DNA of 12,391 nt from WS-7 sp035635575. Its GTDB lineage: Bacteria > Eisenbacteria > RBG-16-71-46 > SZUA-252. The stretch spans positions 1-12,391 of the forward strand of contig DASQAV010000049.1 in the NCBI GenBank assembly GCA_035635575.1, given 5' to 3'. Under the pieces are notes generated by a model. It searched no databases. It was given only the letters and a program-made list of their open reading frames with translations, and was not told the origin of the DNA. The position numbers and the translations under genes were made by a program. Shown here one piece after another: positions 1 to 5,454 of the stretch (position 1 is its first letter; the number at the start of each line of letters is the position of its first letter).

Positions 1-356
1 CGCTGCCTGGCCACGGGATCGATCCGCGACGTCATGAAGCGGACGTCCAGCCGGGCCGCCAGCTCCTCGACGAACGCCGCGTCGGCCTCGGATTCCTCGC
101 CGCGGAGGCCATGGTTCACGTGCCCCGCGATCAAGCCGCCCCGGGGGATGCCGTGACGGGCGCGATAGGCGACCAGGAAATCCAGGAGCGCCACGGAATC
201 GGGACCGCCCGATACGCCGACGACAAGGGAGCCTTCACGTGGGATGAGCTCGTGCGCGGCGATCAGCCGCTCGGCATGGAGCTCCAGTCGTTCGTCGCGG
301 GGGTTCGGGCGGGCCGCCTTCGAGCCTCGAGGCGCCTTGGGAGAGCGGGTGGCCAT
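1..356 (-). CDS. tilS: tRNA(Ile)-lysidine synthase TilS, N-terminal part (runs off left edge)
   Basis: TilS uses ATP to attach lysine to C34 of the CAU anticodon of tRNA-Ile2, so that it reads AUA as isoleucine; it acts in the cytoplasm. The first 118 codons are visible on the minus strand. The PP-loop ATP-binding motif SGGPDS is at residues 49-54, preceded by LVVGV, and the family motif HVNHGLRGEESEADA starts at residue 79. The first roughly 35 residues are basic and Pro/Ala-rich and look disordered, longer than in many TilS proteins. The start is the ATG at 356; no Shine-Dalgarno sequence precedes it. A TATACT box (minus strand 368-363) ends only 6 bases before the ATG, so a leaderless transcript is possible, but I see no good -35. 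The rest of the protein (TilS substrate-binding and C-terminal domains) lies outside the window. The family call is firm; the exact start is less so. Confidence 0.93.
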   Translation of the reverse strand, partial: MATRSPKAPRGSKAARPNPRDERLELHAERLIAAHELIPREGSLVVGVSGGPDSVALLDFLVAYRARHGIPRGGLIAGHVNHGLRGEESEADAAFVEELAARLDVRFMTSRIDPVARQ

Positions 357-525
357 CCGGAGAGTATAGACGCAATCAGGCCCGGAGAGAGGGCGGCGGA
401 CTAGGCCGGCCATCCCGTATGAGGTTGAGACTCCGGCCGCCGCGGAGCAGAATATCGGCGCTCTTGCAAAGTGGAGCGGTGGGCGCATGGCCCGGGGAGC
501 CATGCCGCCGGACCGCCCCTGACCC

Positions 526-533
526 GAGGGGGG
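526..533 (+). promoter_or_regulatory. Strong ribosome binding site fixing the start at 540
   Basis: GAGGGGGG lies 6 bases before ATG 540. The reading frame is open further upstream to an ATG at 471, but that extension (Gly/Pro/His-rich) would bury the signal peptide, so this site decides the start. Confidence 0.7.
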
Positions 534-539
534 TTGACG

Positions 540-1181
540 ATGAAACGAACGGCTACGATCGTTGCGGTGATTTTGGCAATTGCCTTGGGCGGCTTCTCGT
601 TCGATGTGACGAGACCCACGTCGGTCGTCGCGAAGGCCAGTATGCCGGATCCCGGCTTGACGGGCGCTCCGGGCGCTTCGGGTACGTGCTTCACCTGTCA
701 CACCGGAGGCTTGAACGATCTCTCAGGCGGCATCCAGGTCTTCAACATTCCCGCGTTCTACGTACCCGGTCAGGATTACTACCTGGTTGCCGCGGTCGTT
801 GGACTCAGCGGCAGCCGATGGGGCTTCGAGCTCACCGCCCTGACGAGCGCGAATACGATGGCCGGATCGCTCAGCGACAGCTCGAACGCCGTGGGAGAGC
901 AGACGTCGTCTGGGATCACCTACGTCTCGCAGACGACCAACGAGGGATTCGACGGCACCTACGCCGACTCGACCGGCGGGGCGGCGTGGGTGTTCAAGTG
1001 GACCGCTCCATCCGCGGGCGCGGGGCCGGTGACGTTCTACGGCGCCGGCGTTGCGTGCGACAACGACAACGCCGCGAACCCCGGCGACTTCACGTACACC
1101 ACCCAGGTGATCAGCGCTGAGACCACCACGACCGACGTCAAGGGGACGACCTGGGGGAAGATCAAGACCATCTACCGCTAA
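540..1181 (+). CDS. Secreted choice-of-anchor V / Reeler-like domain protein with CXXCH motif
   Basis: 213-aa exported protein. Residues 1-20 form a signal peptide or N-terminal anchor (MKRTATIVAVILAIALGGF). The mature part fits the choice-of-anchor V (Reeler-like) fold common in environmental Gram-negatives: TGAPG, then a cysteine motif C50-F-T-C53-H54, then SGGI, VPGQDYYL, GFELTAL, WTAPSAGAGPVTFYGAG and GDFTYTT. The CXXCH could bind a c-type haem; the family often keeps this motif but its role is not settled. The last 20 residues are a Thr-rich linker and a basic aromatic tail (TTWGKIKTIYR), which could be a sorting or anchoring tail. A weak promoter may lie upstream (TTGAGA 425-430, 17-base spacer, CAGAAT 448-453). 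The gene ends 4 bases from the 3' end of the convergent tRNA gene. Function unknown; fold assignment is from remembered family patterns. Confidence 0.8.
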   Translation: MKRTATIVAVILAIALGGFSFDVTRPTSVVAKASMPDPGLTGAPGASGTCFTCHTGGLNDLSGGIQVFNIPAFYVPGQDYYLVAAVVGLSGSRWGFELTALTSANTMAGSLSDSSNAVGEQTSSGITYVSQTTNEGFDGTYADSTGGAAWVFKWTAPSAGAGPVTFYGAGVACDNDNAANPGDFTYTTQVISAETTTTDVKGTTWGKIKTIYR

Positions 1182-1185
1182 AAAG

Positions 1186-1261
1186 TGGTGGCGGCGCAGG
1201 GATTCGAACCCCGGACCAAGGGATTATGATTCCCCTGCTCTACCAGCTGAGCTACACCGCC
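1186..1261 (-). tRNA. tRNA with anticodon CAU (probably elongator tRNA-Met)
   Basis: Read on the minus strand this folds as a complete 76-nt cloverleaf with an encoded CCA end. The acceptor stem GGCGGTG pairs with CGCCGCC (one G-U). The D arm is GCTC-AGCTGGTA-GAGC, the anticodon stem GGGGA/TCCCT closes loop ATCATAA (anticodon CAT), the variable loop is TGGTC, and the T arm has loop TTCGAAT. The first pair is G1-C72, so it is not an initiator tRNA, which has a mismatch there. Elongator Met and lysidine-modified Ile2 share this anticodon. The acceptor arm and GTGTAGCTCAGCTGG resemble elongator Met, and the C4-G69 and C5-G68 pairs that favour TilS in E. coli are absent (here G4-C69, G5-C68), so Met is preferred but not proven. 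A run of five T follows the CCA and may end transcription. Confidence 0.95.
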
Positions 1262-1272
1262 GCCGGACAGGG

Positions 1273-1301
1273 ATCGTAGTCACACGCACTTCCAGTGTCA
1301 A
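1273..1301 (-). promoter_or_regulatory. Sigma-70 promoter of the CAU tRNA gene
   Basis: On the minus strand, a perfect -35 TTGACA (1301-1296) is followed by a 17-base spacer and -10 TACGAT (1278-1273). This puts the transcription start near 1266, about 5 bases before the mature tRNA 5' end. Confidence 0.75.
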
Positions 1302-1317
1302 GGCAGGCCCCGGGTTA

Positions 1318-1347
1318 TTGACTCCGGCCCACCCCCGTTCGTATACT
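1318..1347 (+). promoter_or_regulatory. Sigma-70 promoter for the beta-barrel gene and guaB
   Basis: TTGACT (1318-1323), an 18-base spacer and TATACT (1342-1347), giving a predicted start near 1354 and a leader of about 60 bases. It is back to back with the tRNA promoter. The leader contains a 10-base palindrome GGAGATCTCC (1398-1407) that overlaps the likely ribosome binding site AGGGAGA (1396-1402). Confidence 0.7.
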
Positions 1348-1414
1348 GACGCACTACTCTTTTCGGGCCGGCTTCACGGGCGCACCGGCGCCTCCAGGGA
1401 GATCTCCAGACCAC

Positions 1415-2065
1415 ATGTCTCGAACATTCGTAGGGGGGTTGCTTTTCATCCTCCTCGCGGGCACGGCTACATCCTCGCAAGCCTCGGATCTCGTTGGCTC
1501 GGGAGGAATCGGCGTTCGCGGAGGATCGCTTCTCTTCACCAAGGACCGTGAGACCCACGACGCGGCAAGGCCCCGGCTCTCGGGGGACCTCGTGTTCAGC
1601 TACGTCTGGACCGACCACATGACCTTCGACGTGACCACGGGATACGGCTGGAACCGCCTCAGCACCAACGACCCCAACCGCTACGTCGTGACCGCGACTC
1701 CGGTCACCCTCAGCGCGCGCTACTTCCTGCGTGACGGGAAGGTCTGGCGCCCGTATGTCGGCGCCGGCGGCGGGCTGTACGTCTGGTCCATCCTCTCCCA
1801 CGATCTGAGCGCGTCCATCGATCCCACGACCTTCGAGCGGCTGCGGCGCGCGCGTCCTGGATTCCACGGGATGGTCGGGATGGAGAAGCGGATGTCGAAA
1901 CACATCGGCATGACCGCCGATGGGAGCTACCATTACATCATGGCCAAGGACACGAAGCACTTCCCGAGCGGATTCAACGGCGACAAGGCCTACGCGCAGG
2001 CACGCCTGGGCGTGACCTTCTTCTTCTCGCTCAGCGAGAAGATCGACTCGGGGCTCCCCGAATAA
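1415..2065 (+). CDS. Outer-membrane beta-barrel protein (OMP_b-brl type)
   Basis: 216-aa protein, probably a small outer-membrane beta-barrel; ligand or function unknown. Residues 1-23 are a signal peptide (MSRTFVGGLLFILLAGTA) with a likely cut after SQA at 21-23. The mature chain alternates polar and aromatic/hydrophobic residues in probable strands: LVFSYVW, MTFDVTTGYGW, VTLSARYFL, WRPYVGAGGGLYVW, GMVGMEKRM, GMTADGSYHYIM and AYAQARLGVTFFFSL. The piece RPYVGAGGGLY is typical of outer-membrane barrel proteins of about 200 residues. The chain does not end in the usual C-terminal Phe: a short polar tail follows the last strand. A sigma-70 promoter lies at 1318-1347. guaB starts 2 bases after its stop, so the two are almost certainly co-transcribed. 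Confidence 0.82.
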   Translation: MSRTFVGGLLFILLAGTATSSQASDLVGSGGIGVRGGSLLFTKDRETHDAARPRLSGDLVFSYVWTDHMTFDVTTGYGWNRLSTNDPNRYVVTATPVTLSARYFLRDGKVWRPYVGAGGGLYVWSILSHDLSASIDPTTFERLRRARPGFHGMVGMEKRMSKHIGMTADGSYHYIMAKDTKHFPSGFNGDKAYAQARLGVTFFFSLSEKIDSGLPE

Positions 2066-2067
2066 GC

Positions 2068-3588
2068 ATGCGAGCCTACGCCGCGCCGGGAGCCAAGGTG
2101 GAAGAAGCCCGAAAGGGGAGCCCGGAAGCGCGCGTAGGAGCCGAACTCGCGCTCACCTTCGACGACGTTCTCCTCCAACCCGGCTACTCCGAAGTCCATC
2201 CACGCGACGTCGAGACCACGACGCTGCTCACGCGCGAGATCGCGCTGAACGTCCCGATCGTGAGCGCGGCGATGGACACCGTCACCGAGAGCGCGCTCGC
2301 CATCGCGATCGCCCAGGAGGGCGGGATCGGCGTCATCCACAAGAACCTTCCCGTGGCGGAGCAGGTCGAGGAAGTGGATCGCGTCAAGCGCTCGGAGAGC
2401 GGCATGATCGTGAACCCGATCACGCTTCCGCCGGACGTCCCCATCGCCCGCGCGCTCGAGCTGATGGAGAAGTTCCGGATCTCGGGCGTGCCCATCACGG
2501 AGGGGAAGCGCCTCGTCGGAATCCTCACGAACCGCGATCTCCGCTTCGTGCGCGGCAAGGATCTCCGGGTGAAGGACGTGATGACGCACGAGAACCTCAT
2601 CACGGCACCCGTCGGGACGACGCTCGAGGAAGCGGAGCGCATCCTGCACCAGAACCGGATCGAGAAGCTTCTTGTCGTGGACGAGAGCTTCCAGCTCCGG
2701 GGCCTCATCACGGTGAAGGACATCCAGAAGCGGATCCGCTATCCCCGCGCCTGCAAGGACCACCTGGGGCGGCTTCGCGTGGGCGCCGCGATCGGCGTGG
2801 GACCGGACAATCTCGACCGTCTGGACGAGCTGGTTCGCGCGGGCGTGGACGTGATCGCCATCGACAGCGCGCACGGGCATTCGAAGGCCGTGATCGAGAC
2901 GACCCGCGCGGCGAAGCAGAAGCACCCCAGCGTCCAGCTCATCGTCGGCAACGTGGCGACCGCGGAGGGCACCCGCGACCTGATCGATGCCGGGGCGGAC
3001 GCGGTCAAGGTCGGCATGGGCCCGGGATCCATCTGCACCACGCGCGTCGTCGCGGGAGTCGGAGTGCCCCAGATCTCCGCGGTGCTGGAATGCGCCGCGG
3101 CGGCCGCGAACGCGGGCGTTCCCATCATCGCGGACGGCGGCGTCAAGTATTCCGGCGACTTCGTGAAGGCGCTCGCCGCGGGGGCGCACTCGGTGATGAT
3201 CGGCAATCTCCTCGCCGGCACCGAGGAGAGCCCCGGCGAGACGATCCTCTACGAGGGGCGCACGTACAAGGTCTATCAGGGCATGGGGTCCCTGAGCGCA
3301 TTGTCGAGCGGACGCGGCGACCGGTACTTCCAGGAAGGCGTGAAGGATATGAAGAAGCTCGTGGCCGAGGGAATCGAGGCCCGCGTTCCCTACAAGGGCC
3401 AGGTCGCGAACGTGATCTACCAGCTCGTCGGCGGGCTCAGGGCGGGCATGGGTTACTGCGGCGTGAGCTCCATCGACGAACTTCGCACCAAGACCCGCTT
3501 CATCCGCATCACGCAGGCCGGGCTCCGCGAGAGCCATCCGCACGACGTCACCATCACGAAGGAAGCTCCGAACTACGAGATTCGGTAG
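2068..3588 (+). CDS. guaB: IMP dehydrogenase
   Basis: GuaB oxidises IMP to XMP with NAD+, the committed step of GTP synthesis, in the cytoplasm as a tetramer or octamer. At 506 aa it is close to the usual 480-500. LTFDDVLLQPGYSEV (29-43) opens the barrel. Two CBS domains are inserted at about 112-230 (IVNPITLPPDV; VMTHENLITAP). The NAD-site Asp is in IDSAHGHS (D266). The catalytic loop GMGPGSICTTR carries Cys323. IIADGGVKYSGD and the IMP-binding MIGNLLAGTEE follow, and the mobile flap is SSGRGDRYFQEG (413-424). The C-terminus GLRESHPHDVTITKEAPNY matches the family. ATG 2068 has no clear ribosome binding site. A GTG at 2098 has GGGAG 6 bases upstream and would trim 10 residues, giving a more typical N-terminus. 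It probably shares the promoter at 1318-1347 with the barrel gene. Confidence 0.97.
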   Translation: MRAYAAPGAKVEEARKGSPEARVGAELALTFDDVLLQPGYSEVHPRDVETTTLLTREIALNVPIVSAAMDTVTESALAIAIAQEGGIGVIHKNLPVAEQVEEVDRVKRSESGMIVNPITLPPDVPIARALELMEKFRISGVPITEGKRLVGILTNRDLRFVRGKDLRVKDVMTHENLITAPVGTTLEEAERILHQNRIEKLLVVDESFQLRGLITVKDIQKRIRYPRACKDHLGRLRVGAAIGVGPDNLDRLDELVRAGVDVIAIDSAHGHSKAVIETTRAAKQKHPSVQLIVGNVATAEGTRDLIDAGADAVKVGMGPGSICTTRVVAGVGVPQISAVLECAAAAANAGVPIIADGGVKYSGDFVKALAAGAHSVMIGNLLAGTEESPGETILYEGRTYKVYQGMGSLSALSSGRGDRYFQEGVKDMKKLVAEGIEARVPYKGQVANVIYQLVGGLRAGMGYCGVSSIDELRTKTRFIRITQAGLRESHPHDVTITKEAPNYEIR

Positions 3589-3598
3589 CACCTCCCAA

Positions 3599-3645
3599 AA
3601 CGCGGCGCCCCGCCGGGGGAGCGGGGCGTGTGGAAGTGCCGCGTT
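3599..3645 (+). terminator. Nested hairpin after guaB (likely terminator)
   Basis: The outer stem AACGCGGC (3599-3606) pairs perfectly with GCCGCGTT (3638-3645). Inside it CGCCCCGC (3606-3613) pairs with GCGGGGCG (3621-3628) around a 7-base loop. It lies 10 bases after the guaB stop. Only a weak T-rich tail (TTGTT) follows, so efficiency is uncertain. Confidence 0.55.
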
Positions 3646-3657
3646 GTTCCAGGGGGT

Positions 3658-3700
3658 GCGTGCCCTCCGGGGGTGATCGGTCGGGGGACGGAGGGCACGC
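3658..3700. terminator. 12-bp perfect inverted repeat between convergent genes
   Basis: GCGTGCCCTCCG (3658-3669) is the exact reverse complement of CGGAGGGCACGC (3689-3700), with a 19-base G-rich loop. It lies 14 bases past the stop of the minus-strand gene at 3715 and most likely ends or stabilises that transcript. No T-run is present on either side, so it may act as an mRNA 3'-end stabiliser or a Rho-assisted end. Confidence 0.45.
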
Positions 3701-3714
3701 CGGGGGATCGTGCG

Positions 3715-4497
3715 CTACCCGGTAGGACCTCCAGCGGGCAGCGAAAAGTGAAAGTCGGGCGAAAGCTGCCGGATTTCACGGGCCAGTCCCCGCATCTGAT
3801 CCAGGAGCTTCCGCTCGCCGGTCTTCTTCCATTCCGAATAGGCATCGAGGAGCAGGTCCTGCATCTCGCGCAGATGCTGCTCCTTCGCGTCCTCGTCGAC
3901 CTTGCGCTCCATCCGGATGACCTGCGCCTTCTTGAAGCGCTTCGGGATGCTCCAGTACTCGCCCTTCATGTGCGACAGAAGCTTGTGATAGCGCTCGAGT
4001 CCCAGGGTCAACTTCTCCAGCACGGCCGCGATCGTCTCGGCGGGACTTTCGAGCAGCTCACCGTAGGTGTACGTGAAGTGGTACCAGTTCGGGCTCCGGC
4101 CCACGTCGGCCTCTTCTCCCGGAAGCATGCCGTCGCGACGGCTGGGGACGTGCGGTCCCAGGTGCTCGAACACGCCTACGGAAATCAGGAGCAGGTCGTC
4201 GGGGGTGCGAAGGATCAGATACTTGAGCGCGCCATGGCTCGTGTTGGCCAGGCGGCGCCAGGCGCCCACGTCATAGCGTGAAAGCAACCGGGTCCGTTCG
4301 GCCGGCAACGGGACCTGAGCTTCGAACTGGTCCCGCAAGGCGCTCAGATAGGAATCGACATCTTCTTGTGGTAGCGGATCACCGTTCTGGGGCGTCCCCT
4401 CGGCTTTCGTGAGGAGGAGACAGTTCATCGTGAAATAGACGGTCGGCTGGAGCTTCCTTTGCCCTACCTTCGCGAGGTACTTCCGCGCTGCCGACAT
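3715..4497 (-). CDS. Unrecognised 260-aa cytoplasmic protein
   Basis: I do not recognise this family. No signal peptide or membrane segment is visible. Residues 1-30 are basic then hydrophobic (VYFTMNCLLLT). Residues 40-75 look helical and charged. Residues 75-150 look alpha/beta and contain GALKYLILRTPDDLLLISVGVF and an aromatic patch NWYHFTYTYGELL. Residues 150-245 are mostly helix-forming, with the strongly charged stretch KRFKKAQVIRMERKVDEDAK and a likely coiled coil after it. The start is ATG 4497, chosen because GGGGAG (4508-4503) sits 5 bases upstream; a GTG at 4515 would add six residues and swallow that site. Codon use matches its neighbours. It is transcribed away from the chemosensory operon, and a sigma-54-like element upstream hints at co-regulation. 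No function is proposed. Confidence 0.8.
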   Translation of the reverse strand: MSAARKYLAKVGQRKLQPTVYFTMNCLLLTKAEGTPQNGDPLPQEDVDSYLSALRDQFEAQVPLPAERTRLLSRYDVGAWRRLANTSHGALKYLILRTPDDLLLISVGVFEHLGPHVPSRRDGMLPGEEADVGRSPNWYHFTYTYGELLESPAETIAAVLEKLTLGLERYHKLLSHMKGEYWSIPKRFKKAQVIRMERKVDEDAKEQHLREMQDLLLDAYSEWKKTGERKLLDQMRGLAREIRQLSPDFHFSLPAGGPTG

Positions 4498-4561
4498 ATT
4501 GACTCCCCATGACACGGGCTTCTTCTACTGCACACCGCATCCATTTCCAAGCATGTGCTTC

Positions 4562-4577
4562 TGCATTGGTCGTGCCG
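4562..4577 (-). promoter_or_regulatory. Possible sigma-54 promoter for the unrecognised gene
   Basis: Read on the minus strand: CGGCACGACCAATGCA, against consensus TGGCACG-N4-TTGCA. The required GG (-24) and GC (-12) are exactly 10 bases apart. Two consensus positions differ. The predicted start near 4551 leaves a leader of about 54 bases. A sigma-70-like pair nearer the gene (4550-4522) is an alternative. Confidence 0.35.
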
Positions 4578-4732
4578 TACTATCCGGCCCCATACTCACC
4601 AGGTGGTAACTCCTCAGCCGCCATAGTGATTCACCCCGTAGATCGTTCGGTTTAGGAGCCGCGAAGCAGTGTCCGATTGTCGCGGTGTGGCTTGAAGTGA
4701 CCTCGAGCGGGGGCGGAAGCACCCATTTCTCC

Positions 4733-4752
4733 AATCGCGGGGCCTTGCGATT
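4733..4752. promoter_or_regulatory. Inverted repeat AATCGC-N8-GCGATT, possible activator site
   Basis: Perfect 6-base arms, centred about 150 bases upstream of the -24 box of the sigma-54 promoter. That is the usual distance for a bacterial enhancer-binding protein site. The link to sigma-54 is inferred from position only. Confidence 0.3.
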
Positions 4753-4801
4753 TGCGTGGATACGAGCCTTTTGCAACGGTTCGGGGACAGTGCGCACGAC
4801 A

Positions 4802-4832
4802 CGATCCGCCGCTCCCGCGCATGGAAGGATCG
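4802..4832. repeat. Inverted repeat CGATCC-N19-GGATCG
   Basis: Perfect 6-base arms at 4802-4807 and 4827-4832, centred about 76 bases upstream of the -24 box. It could be a second activator half-site pair or chance. Confidence 0.2.
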
Positions 4833-4854
4833 GGAACGCATCCAATGTACGTTT

Positions 4855-4864
4855 GCGCATGCGC
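4855..4864. promoter_or_regulatory. Palindrome GCGCATGCGC upstream of the sigma-54 promoter
   Basis: A 10-base perfect palindrome ending 28 bases before the -24 GG. Possible operator or bending site; no known regulator was matched. Confidence 0.25.
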
Positions 4865-4891
4865 TTGCAGCCCCGTTTCGCGAGCCCTCCG

Positions 4892-4906
4892 TGGCACGCT
4901 ACTTGC
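4892..4906 (+). promoter_or_regulatory. Sigma-54 (-24/-12) promoter of the chemosensory operon
   Basis: TGGCAC (4892-4897), 5 bases, TTGC (4903-4906). The invariant GG (4893-4894) and GC (4905-4906) are separated by exactly 10 bases, and TGGCACG-N4-TTGC matches the RpoN consensus at all core positions. Predicted start is about 4918, giving a leader of about 52 bases to ATG 4970. No comparable sigma-70 or sigma-28 promoter was found upstream of this operon. Transcription would need a sigma-54 activator, which is not encoded in the window. Confidence 0.65.
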
Positions 4907-4969
4907 GATTCGTCCACGTTCGCACCACGACCAACAACCTTAGAAGTCCCAGCGAGGGACCGGCACAGC

Positions 4970-5443
4970 ATGAATCTCGGAACGAGAGGCGCGCTCACAT
5001 TCCGGTTGGGTGACTACAACTTCGCCGTCCGCGTCGAGGAAGCCGGAGGCGTGCTCGACGCCGATCGCCTGGCGCAGCTTCCCGGCGTGGCGGAGCCGAT
5101 CGCAGGCGTGGCGGCCTTCCGGGGCGAGATGGTCCCGGTGGTGGACCTCGCCCAGTATCTCGGGATCGAGTCGGACGCTCCTCATCGATACGCGCTCGTC
5201 CTCTACCGTGGCGCGGATCGGTTCGCGCTACTGGTCCCGGAGATTCCCCGGCTCATTCCCGGGCGCGACCTCCGCGAGGCGCCCCCCGAGGCTCCCGATC
5301 CCGAGCTGAGCGACCTCTTCGAGTCCACCTTGGAAACCGATCAGGACCATTACCACTGCCTGAACTACTGGCAGATTTTCGAATCCATCATTCCGCAGAC
5401 GGCGTCCGCGGCACGAGACGCCCGCGCAAGACGGACCGGCTAG
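4970..5443 (+). CDS. CheW-like adaptor protein
   Basis: 157-aa single-domain CheW protein. CheW couples chemoreceptor tips to CheA in the membrane-associated array. Visible signature: LTFRLGDYNFAVRVEEA (9-25) as the first strands, then GVAAFRGEMVPVVDLAQYLGI (46-66), the classic CheW loop with Arg51-Gly, followed by RYALVLYRGADRFALLVPEI (73-92). The C-terminal third (LSDLFESTLETDQDHYHCLN) is acidic and less typical, and a short Arg/Ala tail closes the chain. The start is ATG 4970, with GAGGGA at 4954-4959 upstream; the frame is open back to 4685, but the extra sequence is not CheW-like and contains the sigma-54 promoter. It is the first gene of the operon, with the receptor gene 11 bases after its stop. 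Confidence 0.88.
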   Translation: MNLGTRGALTFRLGDYNFAVRVEEAGGVLDADRLAQLPGVAEPIAGVAAFRGEMVPVVDLAQYLGIESDAPHRYALVLYRGADRFALLVPEIPRLIPGRDLREAPPEAPDPELSDLFESTLETDQDHYHCLNYWQIFESIIPQTASAARDARARRTG

Positions 5444-5454
5444 GGGACCGCTGA

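Larger units (their letters stand above)
4498..4969. other. 472-base divergent regulatory region without a convincing gene
   Basis: This lies between the unrecognised gene and the chemosensory operon. Open frames here are short, Arg-rich and conflict with each other, and none has a ribosome binding site plus family-like sequence. The region is less GC-rich near 4520-4660. It holds a sigma-54 promoter (4892-4906), a leftward sigma-54-like element (4577-4562), an alternative leftward sigma-70-like pair (TTGGAA at 4550-4545, 17-base spacer, TAGAAG at 4527-4522) and several inverted repeats. No tRNA or known small RNA was recognised. Confidence 0.6.

Noticed and set aside
1186..1261. Initiator tRNA-fMet
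   Set aside because: The first acceptor pair is G-C rather than the mismatch typical of bacterial initiators, and the anticodon stem lacks the three consecutive G-C pairs next to the loop.
1990..3591. 533-codon open frame antisense to guaB
   Set aside because: Composition is His/Arg/Asp-rich with no domain; it mirrors the GC-rich codons of guaB and has no independent support.
4685..4969. Upstream in-frame extension of the CheW-like gene
   Set aside because: The added 95 residues do not look like CheW or a signal sequence, and the segment contains the promoter; ATG 4970 has a reasonable ribosome site.
4498..4969. Sigma-28 (flagellar/chemotaxis) promoter
   Set aside because: No TAAA-N15-GCCGATAA-like element was found in front of the operon; the sigma-54 match is far better.
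4525..4998. 157-codon minus-strand open frame in the divergent region
   Set aside because: Runs through the sigma-54 promoter and the start of the CheW-like gene, has low-complexity basic composition and no recognisable family.
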